Shown: positions 26,951-35,740 of the stretch, one piece after another
Layout of the letters: each line of letters starts with the position of its first letter
Numbering within the stretch: the first letter of the stretch is position 1
Origin: UBA6120 sp964639215
Lineage (GTDB): Bacteria; Bacillota_I; Bacilli_A; RFN20; CAG-826
DNA length: 64,000 nt
Direction of reading: 5' to 3'
NCBI GenBank assembly: GCA_964639215.1
Contig: CAZXCV010000005.1
Coordinates: 1-64,000, forward strand
Program-made: the position numbers and the translations under genes
Notes under the pieces: model-generated
Told to the model about the DNA's origin: nothing
Seen by the model: only the letters and a program-made list of their open reading frames with translations
Databases searched by the model: none

Positions 26951-27034
26951 TGGTGGAGGAAGGTGGATTCGAACCACCGAACCCGAAGGAGCTGATTTAC
27001 AGTCAGCTGCGTTTGGCCTCTTCGCTATTCCTCC
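26951..27034 (-). tRNA. tRNA-Tyr (anticodon GTA)
   Basis: The 84-base molecule has acceptor stem GGAGGAA / TTCCTCC, a long variable arm, anticodon GTA and an encoded CCA. Confidence 0.97.
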
Positions 27035-27054
27035 ACGGCGTGCAAGACGACGGA

Positions 27055-27130
27055 TGGTGGATGTTGAGGGGCTTGAACCCCCGACCTCCGCCGTGTAAAG
27101 GCGATGCTCTCCCAACTGAGCTAAACATCC
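27055..27130 (-). tRNA. tRNA-Val (anticodon TAC)
   Basis: The 76-base cloverleaf has acceptor stem GGATGTT / AACATCC, anticodon TAC, T-arm GGGGG-TTCAAGC-CCCTC and an encoded CCA. It is the first gene of the operon, next to the promoter. Confidence 0.97.
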
Positions 27131-27154
27131 GCGCTTCCCGTTGCGTGCTAAATA

Positions 27155-27183
27155 AATATAGCAAACAGGACTATCTAAGTCAA
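27155..27183 (-). promoter_or_regulatory. promoter of the five-tRNA operon
   Basis: On the minus strand, TTGACT and TATATT are separated by exactly 17 bases, and tRNA-Val begins 24 bases downstream of the -10 box. Transcription order is Val-Tyr-Gln-Lys-Leu. Confidence 0.85.
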
Positions 27184-27220
27184 TCGAAAAATGAAGTGGG
27201 TAATTGCTACTTTTCGACCA

Positions 27221-28495
27221 TTAAAAACCCTTCTTGCCCAGCAGTTTAAACATATTGCGTTTATATATTTCAACACCAGGTTGATTAAAGGGATTCACAT
27301 TGAGTAAATAAGCGGACATCGCACAAGTCTTCATGAAGAAATACAAAAGTTTGCCCATCATTTTCGCATCTAATTTATCAATTTCAATGACAACATTTGG
27401 AATATTACCAGTTGTCACATGTGCTTCAAGCGTCCCTAATAATGCTTTTTCGTTGATGAAAGATAAGGGGCGTCCTGCTAAATAATTGAGATCATCACCA
27501 TCATTGGCGAGTAGGGGTACTGTCACATCAAGTTGGGGTTTCTTGACGTAGATTATTGTTTCATAGAGCACGGGTGTTCCCGCTTGGATAAATTGGCCAA
27601 GCGAGTGTAAATCTGTCGAAAAAGAAGCTGAAGTTGGTAATAGACCTTTGCTTTCTTTTCCTTCGGACTCACCAAATAATTGCTTGAGCCATTCACTCAG
27701 TTGTGCGAATTGCGGTTCATAAGTGACAAACATTTCGACATGTTTCTTTTGATAGAGCGCATGGCGAATCACGGCATAACGGTATGCTAAGTTAAGATCG
27801 AGATTAGGTGTGTCCAATTCATTCATAGCGTCCTGAGCACCACGCATTAAAGCACGGATATCAATGCCGGCACAGGCAATTGGTAAAAGACCAACCGGTG
27901 TTAAAACTGAAAAGCGACCGCCAATGTCTTCAGGTAGCACAAATGTTTGATAACCTTCTAATTTTGCTAATTGACGGAGTGAACCTTTTGAAGCATCGGT
28001 CGTGCAATATATTGCATGTTTAATGTCATCGTGAGATAACTGCTTCTCAAGTAAGGTTTTAAGGAGGCGGAAAGCAATCGATGTTTCGGTCGTAGTTCCT
28101 GATTTTGAAATGACATTGACTGCGAAACGTTTTCCTTGCAAATATCGCAAAACTTGGGCGGTATGTGTTGGTGAAAAGGTGTGACCTAGGTAGATGATTT
28201 CTATTTTATCAGTGGAATAAATACCGTTTAATGCCTCAATAACGGCACGTGCACCTAAATAGGACCCACCAATCCCACAGACGACGAGAATGTCAAAATG
28301 ATCGCGAATGTATGCGGCGGTTTTGATAATCTCATCGAACTCCGTTTGATTATAAGTGTCGGGATAACGATCCCAGCCAAGAAAATCAGAACCGGGACCT
28401 TTCCTCGTTTTAATTTGATGGTTGATGGCGGCAACTCGATCACTGTATGCTGTAAAGTCGATTGGTAGTTTTAAGTATTTTTCGATTAGTTTCAT
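27221..28495 (-). CDS. pgi: glucose-6-phosphate isomerase
   Basis: Pgi interconverts glucose-6-phosphate and fructose-6-phosphate. Motifs include GIGGSYLGARA, SKSGTTTETSIAFR (sugar phosphate binding), the catalytic Glu region GGRFSVLTPVGLLP, QLFGESEGKESKG, and the C-terminal VNPFNQPGVEIYKRNMF. Length is 424 residues, matching the short firmicute form. It starts 3 bases after the S1-domain gene and ends the ispD-S1-pgi operon. The tRNA promoter lies just beyond its stop. Confidence 0.97.
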   Translation of the reverse strand: MKLIEKYLKLPIDFTAYSDRVAAINHQIKTRKGPGSDFLGWDRYPDTYNQTEFDEIIKTAAYIRDHFDILVVCGIGGSYLGARAVIEALNGIYSTDKIEIIYLGHTFSPTHTAQVLRYLQGKRFAVNVISKSGTTTETSIAFRLLKTLLEKQLSHDDIKHAIYCTTDASKGSLRQLAKLEGYQTFVLPEDIGGRFSVLTPVGLLPIACAGIDIRALMRGAQDAMNELDTPNLDLNLAYRYAVIRHALYQKKHVEMFVTYEPQFAQLSEWLKQLFGESEGKESKGLLPTSASFSTDLHSLGQFIQAGTPVLYETIIYVKKPQLDVTVPLLANDGDDLNYLAGRPLSFINEKALLGTLEAHVTTGNIPNVVIEIDKLDAKMMGKLLYFFMKTCAMSAYLLNVNPFNQPGVEIYKRNMFKLLGKKGF

Positions 28496-28498
28496 GCT

Positions 28499-28864
28499 TC
28501 ATTCCTCTGTTTCTTTTAATGCATCTTCAATCCATTTCGGCAACGCCTCTGCTAATGGAGTAAAGTTAATTTCATGAGTAGGTAATTTAATTCTGACATG
28601 GTGCCCTGATTTCGTTTTGTCGCTTTGAGGAAGTTGTTTCAGCGAAAAACGAAGATATTGATTAGTGGGATCAATCGCGATAATTTTGACATCTAACAAT
28701 TGGTTTAGTTCAATCACTTCATGGATGTCAGCGATGAATTTATAAGAAATTTCTGAAATATGAAGAAGTCCTTTTTGTCCATTGCCGCATTCTAGAAACG
28801 CACCATAGGGCGTAATTTGAATGACGGTGGCTTTGACCGTCGCTCCAAGCTCGAAGCACTCCAT
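28499..28864 (-). CDS. yugI: S1 RNA-binding domain protein (YugI/GSP13 family)
   Basis: The 121-residue protein has one S1 domain (about residues 3-75), with GATVKATVIQITPYGAFLE and GLLHISEIS, and a short charged tail. Family members such as B. subtilis YugI bind RNA or ribosomes under stress. The start ATG overlaps the ispD stop as TAATG, so translation is coupled. Its exact target is unknown. Confidence 0.88.
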   Translation of the reverse strand: MECFELGATVKATVIQITPYGAFLECGNGQKGLLHISEISYKFIADIHEVIELNQLLDVKIIAIDPTNQYLRFSLKQLPQSDKTKSGHHVRIKLPTHEINFTPLAEALPKWIEDALKETEE

Positions 28865-29550
28865 TAGTTATTGACCTCGTGGAGGTAATATTGCAATTTT
28901 AGTAAGTCAGCCTGTGTTGTAACTTTAAAGTTTTGCTCTGAACCAAGAAAATAGCCGACTTGTGTCATATCAAGGACGAGGGAAATATCATCAGTTGCTT
29001 GATTGCTATTTGTCTTATGATGGGCTGCTTGGATGAGATTATAGCGGAATAATTGTGGCGTTTGCACATTGATGATTCGTTGCCGATCAAGCGCGGTAGT
29101 GATTGTGCCGTGCTCAGTAATGGTCATTATCGTATCCGTTGCTAGTAAAGCTGCCGTTGTTGCTTCAAAAATAATCGCGCTTTGCAAACCGCGATCGATG
29201 ATATCGGATGTCACAAGTACGCGGGCTGCGTCATGAATGATAATGATATCATCGTGGTTACATCGATCTTGTAATGAATCAATCGCCGCTTTAGTTGATG
29301 CTTGTCGGGATGACCCGCCACCGATGATGTGGATGGGCTTCTTCGTTAGATGTTTGAGTAGTGCTATGCTAAATGCATGGTATAAAATCGGGACAACGAC
29401 GATTATTGAATCGATGGCAGGATGATTTAAAAAAGTGGTCGTTACACGTTCGAGTAACGTGATTCCATCAATTTCAATAAATTGTTTTGGTGTCGCAAAA
29501 CCTTGAATTCGTGTGCCTTGCCCACCTGCTAATATGACGGCATAAACCAA
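28864..29550 (-). CDS. ispD: 2-C-methyl-D-erythritol 4-phosphate cytidylyltransferase
   Basis: IspD joins CTP to methylerythritol 4-phosphate. The nucleotide-binding loop AGGQGTRIQGFATPKQFIEI, the GGGSSRQAS segment, IIIHDAARVLV and the C-terminal TDDISLVLD are all visible in 228 residues. TarI, the ribitol-phosphate cytidylyltransferase, is a close relative. The presence of ispF elsewhere in the window favours IspD, and no teichoic-acid genes are nearby. It starts the three-gene operon with the S1 protein and pgi. Confidence 0.88.
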   Translation of the reverse strand: MVYAVILAGGQGTRIQGFATPKQFIEIDGITLLERVTTTFLNHPAIDSIIVVVPILYHAFSIALLKHLTKKPIHIIGGGSSRQASTKAAIDSLQDRCNHDDIIIIHDAARVLVTSDIIDRGLQSAIIFEATTAALLATDTIMTITEHGTITTALDRQRIINVQTPQLFRYNLIQAAHHKTNSNQATDDISLVLDMTQVGYFLGSEQNFKVTTQADLLKLQYYLHEVNN

Positions 29551-29607
29551 AGTAAAAACCTCTTTATAATCTTAACAATATTTTAGTTTGTTAGGTATAT
29601 CGTTTCG

Positions 29608-30441
29608 TTATTTAACGGAACTTAATTCTTTTTTTGTCAATTCTTCGGTAATTGAAACTTGTTGAACGATTAATTTGATAACTTTGTCGAGTTCACTACC
29701 TGAGCGATAATCAGCTTGGCAAATGTAATTAACGCGTCCATCTTCAATTAATGGACGAACGTGCTCTTTATTTCCTTTTGAATAAACGGCGATTGACTTG
29801 CCACCATTCTCTTTGACGAGAATCATCGGAGGAACATCAGTGAGTCCGTCACCGATATAAATGATATTGCGATAAGGAATGCGTTTTTCTTTCGAGCGTT
29901 CATTGACTAGGTGATCATCGATTTGTCGAAAAACACCTTTGGCGATTCGGAAAAAGTATTGTGTTTTCATTGTGTAATTAATCGCAAGTTTCGGCCATAA
30001 TGGTTCTCCGGTTTGTTCATCAAAGAAAAATTCACAGCCATAAATGGCTTTGAACTCCGATGCAATCGCACTTCCTTCAATAATCTCTTTTGTGCCGCTT
30101 GAGACAATATAATGTTCAACGACAATGCCCCGTTCTTCGGCATAATCATTAATGCGTTTAAACCAAGAAGTAACACCATCAAAATAATGGATATCTTTTC
30201 CGAGTTTGTTCAAAAAATCTCGTGTAAGTTTGATATTGCGCTCTTTGGCAAGTTTAACCATCATATACATGTATGACAAGATACGTTCAACACCTTCTTT
30301 ATTTGTAAAATCATTGGTGGCACCCCAAAATTCCGCTGGTGTCATTCCGAGTGCGGGAATAAGAGAATAATTTTGCATGTCTTCGCTACAAAGTGTTTTA
30401 TCAAAGTCATACATAATTGCGATGATTGGACGATTTGGCAT
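29608..30441 (-). CDS. HAD-superfamily phosphatase (phosphoserine phosphatase-like)
   Basis: The 277-residue protein opens with the HAD motif I YDFDKTLC. IVSSGTKEIIEG is motif II and YIGDGLTDVPPM is motif IV. The helical cap between motif I and II resembles the SerB/PSPase group. The substrate cannot be read from the sequence. A GAGG ribosome-binding site precedes the ATG. The ispD operon follows 57 bases downstream, with room for its own promoter. Confidence 0.85.
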   Translation of the reverse strand: MPNRPIIAIMYDFDKTLCSEDMQNYSLIPALGMTPAEFWGATNDFTNKEGVERILSYMYMMVKLAKERNIKLTRDFLNKLGKDIHYFDGVTSWFKRINDYAEERGIVVEHYIVSSGTKEIIEGSAIASEFKAIYGCEFFFDEQTGEPLWPKLAINYTMKTQYFFRIAKGVFRQIDDHLVNERSKEKRIPYRNIIYIGDGLTDVPPMILVKENGGKSIAVYSKGNKEHVRPLIEDGRVNYICQADYRSGSELDKVIKLIVQQVSITEELTKKELSSVK

Positions 30442-30572
30442 AGTGTTTACCTCGGTAAAATACTATCAAAACGAACCCTATTAGTCAATTTATAGTAGTT
30501 TTTATAGTAATCGATACAATTCACATATTAATTAGTATGATATAATTTCTCTTTAAGGAGTGTCGAAGCAGT

Positions 30573-31100
30573 ATGGAATGGTGGCAGGTTCTCATCTTAA
30601 TCGCTTTTATTTTTTTGGGTTTTTATGTCGCCGCTGTCATCGTTTTTTGGTATCAAATGATTGTCTTTGATCGTCGCATGAATAAAAATCTTCAGGCGAT
30701 TGATGTGTTAATTGCTCAAAAGTACGATATGTTGCGCCACATTAGTAAAATGTTTGCACAGTTAGAAATACAAGTACCACAAGAATTCATATTAAACGTT
30801 CGCCCAAAATTTGAAACGACGTTATTAGATATCAGCCCAGATGAACGCGCTGTGATCAAAGCTTTCTTAATGCGAACGGCTCAGGCGTTATTTTATTATG
30901 GAGAAATTAATGAAAAACTTGTTAATCTCCCAGAATATCGTGCGATTAAAGAAGGTTATGCCGAAATCGATCGTCAATACCGTCAAGCAATTGCACTTTA
31001 TAATGCCGATGTTCTTGGTTATAACTACTGGAGTCATTTGGTCTGGTTTCGGTGGGTGAGCAAATGGCGCAAGATGAAAGACAAAGAAATTATATCCTAG
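30573..31100 (+). CDS. LemA-like membrane-anchored protein
   Basis: The 175-residue product has one N-terminal membrane segment (about residues 5-27) followed by a mostly helical region, with a LemA-like pattern: YQMIVFDRRMNKNLQAIDVLIAQKYD and a later LPEYRAIKEGYAEID. LemA family proteins have an extracytoplasmic four-helix bundle with unknown role. This match is weaker than usual because the LNVRPKFE segment replaces the common NLT or ENYP region. A TATAAT lies 26 bases upstream and AAGGAG lies 12 bases before the ATG, longer than ideal spacing. Confidence 0.6.
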   Translation: MEWWQVLILIAFIFLGFYVAAVIVFWYQMIVFDRRMNKNLQAIDVLIAQKYDMLRHISKMFAQLEIQVPQEFILNVRPKFETTLLDISPDERAVIKAFLMRTAQALFYYGEINEKLVNLPEYRAIKEGYAEIDRQYRQAIALYNADVLGYNYWSHLVWFRWVSKWRKMKDKEIIS

Positions 31101-31155
31101 CATTATTGACCAGTTTGGCTGACGCAGGGAATATAATTACAAATGGAGTGAATAA

Positions 31156-32754
31156 ATGAAAAAACCACTAATTTTATGCATCATGGATGGCTATGGACTT
31201 CGCGATGAAACATACGGTAATTGCGTCTCTAAAGCTAACAAACCGAATATTGATCGCTTCTTTAAAAAATATCCACACACGAAGATAGAAGCAAGTGGTG
31301 AAGCAGTTGGATTGCCTGAAGGACAGATGGGAAACTCTGAAGTCGGGCATCTAAACATCGGGGCGGGACGCATTGTTTATCAATCACTGACCTTAATTAA
31401 CAAAGCCGTAAAAGATGGGACTATCTGTGAAAATAAAGCGTATATTGACGCCATCGAACATGCCAAGAAAAATAAGAGCAAATTGCATTTAATTGGACTC
31501 GTCAGCGATGGTGGTGTCCATAGTCATATCACTCATTTTCTGGCTGCTATTCGTCTTGCGAAAAAAATGCGGCTTGACGATGTATTTGTGCATGCCCTGA
31601 TGGATGGTCGCGATGTTGATCCACAATTAGGGGCAACTTATATCAAGCAAATCGTTGATTTGATGGACGAGATTAAATTTGGACATCTTGCGACGATTGG
31701 CGGTCGTTATTATGGGATGGATCGCGATAAAAACATGGATCGCGTCGATATCCATTATCGTGTGTTAGTTGATCAAGACGGGCCGAACTTCACCGATTAT
31801 CGCCAGTACTTTCGTGATCAATATGCTTACCTACCAACGACTGGTAAAGATCCAAGTGATGAATTTTTAATCCCCCACTATCAACTTGGCGTTGATGGGC
31901 GAATTCAAGATGATGATGCGATTATTTTCATGAATTTCCGCCCAGATCGAGCAATCCAATTAGCAACTATGTTGACAAATCCACGCTTTTATGAACATCC
32001 GCCTGTAAAAAAAGATGGCTCACTGATGTATAAACCCTACGTTCCATCGCATATATTAAAAAATATTCATCTCGTCCAAACCATGAAATATGCTGATTCT
32101 GTCAAAGGACCAATTGCATTTGAACTACCGACGTTAACAAATACTTTCGGTGAATATATTGCCATGAAGGGATTAACGCAACTTCGCATTGCCGAAACTG
32201 AAAAATATGCCCATGTAACCTTTTTCTTTGATGGAACGGTTAATTATGATGGTGTTTCCCGTCCTGAACTGATAGGTTCACGTCGGGTCCTTGTTAACAG
32301 TCCCAAAGTTTCAACATATGATTTAAAGCCAGAGATGTCGGCATTTGAAGTTCGTGATGCCTTGATTAAAGAACTTGATAAGGGAGATCTAGACGTCGTT
32401 ATCATCAATTTTGCCAATTGTGATATGGTCGGGCATACTGCGATTGAAAGCGCAGTGATTAAAGCGGTGGAGACCGTTGACCAATGCGTTGGATCAATCA
32501 TCGATTGGGTTGAGTTAAATGGTGGGATATTGATGATCACCGCCGATCATGGTAACGCTGAGATGATTCTCGATGGCGCAGGGCGGCCATTTACTGCCCA
32601 TACAACATCACTAGTTCCATTTGGTATTAACCTACCCAGTGTTAACTTAATGGCGACAGGGGGAAAATTAAGCAATATTGCCCCAACTATGCTCGGGCTT
32701 CTTGGTTTACCAAAACCCAAAGAGATGGATGAAATAAGTTTAATTATTAAATAA
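31156..32754 (+). CDS. gpmI: 2,3-bisphosphoglycerate-independent phosphoglycerate mutase
   Basis: GpmI interconverts 3- and 2-phosphoglycerate with two manganese ions. The phosphatase-like motifs are IMDGYGLR (metal ligand), GQMGNSEVGHLNIGAGR with the phosphorylated Ser, DGRDVDP, GRYYGMDRD, and ITADHGNAEMI. The length of 532 residues is a little over the usual 510. A GGAGTG site precedes the ATG. No enolase or pgk is in the window. Confidence 0.97.
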   Translation: MKKPLILCIMDGYGLRDETYGNCVSKANKPNIDRFFKKYPHTKIEASGEAVGLPEGQMGNSEVGHLNIGAGRIVYQSLTLINKAVKDGTICENKAYIDAIEHAKKNKSKLHLIGLVSDGGVHSHITHFLAAIRLAKKMRLDDVFVHALMDGRDVDPQLGATYIKQIVDLMDEIKFGHLATIGGRYYGMDRDKNMDRVDIHYRVLVDQDGPNFTDYRQYFRDQYAYLPTTGKDPSDEFLIPHYQLGVDGRIQDDDAIIFMNFRPDRAIQLATMLTNPRFYEHPPVKKDGSLMYKPYVPSHILKNIHLVQTMKYADSVKGPIAFELPTLTNTFGEYIAMKGLTQLRIAETEKYAHVTFFFDGTVNYDGVSRPELIGSRRVLVNSPKVSTYDLKPEMSAFEVRDALIKELDKGDLDVVIINFANCDMVGHTAIESAVIKAVETVDQCVGSIIDWVELNGGILMITADHGNAEMILDGAGRPFTAHTTSLVPFGINLPSVNLMATGGKLSNIAPTMLGLLGLPKPKEMDEISLIIK

Positions 32755-32767
32755 TAAGGAGAAATAT

Positions 32768-34462
32768 ATGAAACTAGAAGAATTCCCATTGATTATTCCA
32801 AACATCAAGCAGATCGAAACAAAATTTAAAGGGTTACTAGCAAGTTTCCATGCTGCCGCTTCGGCTCAGGAACAAAGAAAGGTCATTGACAAAATTATTA
32901 AGCTTGTTGATGAAGTTAGTAATCAATTCACTGTCATCAGCGTTAGATATACCCAAGACACCCGCGTCGAATCATATCAAAAAGCCCAAGATGCGATTGA
33001 TGAGATGGGTCCGCTCTTCCAAGCGCTATATAACGAATATCAAAAAGCACTAGTGGCTTCACCATTTCGAAGTGAATTAGAAAAGAAACTCGGAAGCTTC
33101 CTTTTTGAAAAAATCGAATTGAGCCTGAAAACATTTGATCCGAGCATTATCGAAGAACTTCAAAAAGAAAACCGCCTGACGAGCCAATATTCTAAATTGC
33201 TGGCATCCGCTCAAATATCATTTGATGGTGGTGTCTACAATTTATCGCAAATGGGAAAATTTGCCGACTCACTCGATCGTTCGATTCGTCGGAAAGCTTC
33301 ATTAGCTACCGCGACATGGTTTGCTCAAAACGAAGAAGAGCTTGCGCGAATTTATAGTGAACTAGTCATCCTCAGAGATACGATGGCGAAGAAACTCGGC
33401 TTTAAAAACTATATCCCACTTGGCTATGCCCGCATGGGTAGAACTGATTATAACGCTGACGATGTGGCTAGCTATCGTCATCAAGTATTTAAAGCAGTTG
33501 TGCCACTATCGAAGAAACTTATCAAACAACAAGCGCAACGCATTGGCATCCCAAATCCGTTATTTTATGATTTATCACTCAATTTCACATCAGGTAATCC
33601 AACCCCAAAAGGTGATAAAGATTATTTATTGAAAGCAGCCCAAGCGATGTACCATGAGATGGGCGAAGAAATCGGCGCTTTCTTTGATAAGATGGTCGAT
33701 TTGCATCTTCTTGACCTTGAAGCACGACCTGGTAAACAAGGTGGTGGCTATATGACCTACTTTGCGAAGTACCAAGTGCCATTCGTCTTTTCCAATTTCA
33801 ATGGGACATCGGGTGATGTTGACGTTCTGACACACGAGATTGGCCATGCGTTCCAAGGTTATAGTTCCCGGACAATTAAAATTCCTGAATATCGTGATCC
33901 AACGATGGAAGAAGCAGAAATACACTCGATGAGTATGGAATTTTTCGCTTGGCCATGGATGGATAAATTCTTCAAAGAAGACAGGGAAAAATACTTATAT
34001 TCACATCTTGTGAGTGCGATTAATTTCCTTCCATATGGCGTAACTGTTGATGAATTTCAGCATTACGTTTATGAAAACCCAACGGCGACCCATGAAGAGC
34101 GATGTACCAAATGGCGTGAACTTGAAAAGAAATACACACCATACAAAAAATATCGTGGCTTCCCAATCTATGAAAAGGGCACGAGATGGATGCGGCAAAG
34201 CCATATTTACACAAGCCCATTCTATTATATCGATTACACGTTAGCCCAAGTCGTCGCCTTCCAATTCCTCGTGATGATGGAAGAAGACCGGAAACTGGCC
34301 TGGTCACGTTATGTCAAATTATGTCAACTCGGTGGTCGCTATCCATTCACTGAGTTGCTTAAAAAAGCGAAACTTAAAAATCCATTCAAGACGGGCACAA
34401 TCAAACGCACGATTAAAAAGATGGAACCAATCTTAGGGCGTTTTGACGATTCGAAGATGTAA
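32768..34462 (+). CDS. pepF: M3 family oligoendopeptidase (PepF type)
   Basis: The 564-residue cytoplasmic zinc peptidase shows the HEXXH motif in THEIGHAFQGYSSR. The downstream Glu ligand region is EEAEIHSMSMEFF, and the C-terminal YIDYTLAQVVAFQF is typical of PepF. It degrades medium-length peptides. It follows gpmI by 13 bases with AAGGAGA upstream of the ATG, so the two are likely co-transcribed. Its stop codon directly abuts the stop of the convergent next gene, with no room for a terminator. Confidence 0.95.
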   Translation: MKLEEFPLIIPNIKQIETKFKGLLASFHAAASAQEQRKVIDKIIKLVDEVSNQFTVISVRYTQDTRVESYQKAQDAIDEMGPLFQALYNEYQKALVASPFRSELEKKLGSFLFEKIELSLKTFDPSIIEELQKENRLTSQYSKLLASAQISFDGGVYNLSQMGKFADSLDRSIRRKASLATATWFAQNEEELARIYSELVILRDTMAKKLGFKNYIPLGYARMGRTDYNADDVASYRHQVFKAVVPLSKKLIKQQAQRIGIPNPLFYDLSLNFTSGNPTPKGDKDYLLKAAQAMYHEMGEEIGAFFDKMVDLHLLDLEARPGKQGGGYMTYFAKYQVPFVFSNFNGTSGDVDVLTHEIGHAFQGYSSRTIKIPEYRDPTMEEAEIHSMSMEFFAWPWMDKFFKEDREKYLYSHLVSAINFLPYGVTVDEFQHYVYENPTATHEERCTKWRELEKKYTPYKKYRGFPIYEKGTRWMRQSHIYTSPFYYIDYTLAQVVAFQFLVMMEEDRKLAWSRYVKLCQLGGRYPFTELLKKAKLKNPFKTGTIKRTIKKMEPILGRFDDSKM

Positions 34463-35662
34463 TTAAGCTAAGATCAACGGTTTTGTTTGATTCTTTATTA
34501 ATTCTGCATTTAGTTGGTATGAATAGACGAGTAACACCGATAAATATATGAAAGCAACATGTTCGAGTGGGACACTGACCATACCAAAAGCAAACGGCAA
34601 ATAAGCAAATAATGAAATCATATTAATGAGAAGAGGGACGTACGCGTGCCTCTTTTTTATGATGAAATAAGCGATACTGAGACTATCGGCAACATAGAGG
34701 TATCGCTCATGCATCGCCGGGAGGAAAAAATTTGCCATTAGGAGACACCAAAGGGCAATATCGATGATATAGTCGCGACTAATTTTGATTTTTCTAATTG
34801 TTATATATAATAGTGCCGCCATGATTAGGCTCGTAAATAAACCGATGGCAAAATATTTATAATCGTCGTAACGATTGGGGAACCACATGTATAAATTAGG
34901 CATGAACAGTGTCATCGCTGGATATTGATTTGTTTGCCGCGCATAAATCGTCAGTACCTCAAGCAAATCTCTTCCAGCGATTAATGAAGGGAGCGCCAAA
35001 GTCAGGTATACAAGCGGTATGTATAAAAAGTGCCATAATAACTTTGGATGATTGAAGAGATAAATGACACCGATTAAAGGCAAAATAAAAATAGATTGAA
35101 GTTTAAAACTGAAAGCGACAGCGTAAAAAACCATGCCCCAACCGTATTTTTGTTTTAAAAAGAAGTTTAAGGAAGAGATTATGAAAGTAGCATAGATTGC
35201 ATCGTTTTGACCCCAAAGCGCACTATTAAGATATACCGATGGTAAAAAGAGTACGAGGATAGCCCCAAGTCGTGCAGCGCGATATCTACGTACATCACGA
35301 TTCAAGATAGTTAGTATTAAGCAATAGATTGCTAATGCAAGTAACAAATCAAATAAGATCGATACATATTTAATGGGTCGGACATATGGGGCAATTGCCC
35401 CTGGTGTCGGGAAATATGAAATTATTGTCAAGATGAACATATAGGGCGGCGAGTAGTCACCGATTGGAGTACCAAGTGAAGCAAAACCACCCCCTTCGTT
35501 AATTTGGATTAGCCAAGCTGAAAGAAATTGATTGTAGTCGCCTGAGGCGATATCGAGGACGAGCACTCGTAAAAATAACGCCAATAAAATTAATGACGTC
35601 GTTATTAATTTGCTGCGATGAATTCGATAAAAAGCTTTAAGTTGTTGCAAGTGGCTACCCAT
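34463..35662 (-). CDS. multi-pass glycosyltransferase, Gpi18-like mannosyltransferase family
   Basis: The 399-residue protein has about ten or more membrane segments. The first extracytoplasmic loop has SGDYNQFLSAWL and GDYSPPYMFIL, and later come LNSALWGQNDAIYATF and SFKLQSIFILPL. These are typical of the GT-C type Gpi18-related mannosyltransferases of firmicutes, which use polyprenyl-phosphate sugars. The acceptor is unknown. Nearby envelope genes include a GT4 fusion and an acyltransferase. Confidence 0.72.
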   Translation of the reverse strand: MGSHLQQLKAFYRIHRSKLITTSLILLALFLRVLVLDIASGDYNQFLSAWLIQINEGGGFASLGTPIGDYSPPYMFILTIISYFPTPGAIAPYVRPIKYVSILFDLLLALAIYCLILTILNRDVRRYRAARLGAILVLFLPSVYLNSALWGQNDAIYATFIISSLNFFLKQKYGWGMVFYAVAFSFKLQSIFILPLIGVIYLFNHPKLLWHFLYIPLVYLTLALPSLIAGRDLLEVLTIYARQTNQYPAMTLFMPNLYMWFPNRYDDYKYFAIGLFTSLIMAALLYITIRKIKISRDYIIDIALWCLLMANFFLPAMHERYLYVADSLSIAYFIIKKRHAYVPLLINMISLFAYLPFAFGMVSVPLEHVAFIYLSVLLVYSYQLNAELIKNQTKPLILA

Positions 35663-35740
35663 ACTTAAATATTCTAGTCATATTGTAGATGTAGCACAAT
35701 GAAGGGTTTTTACAAAACATTTATTAGTTAAGTGTAACGA

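Noticed and set aside
26637..27249. Several open frames across the tRNA cluster
   Set aside because: They only read through tRNA sequences on either strand; the tRNA folds fully explain the region.
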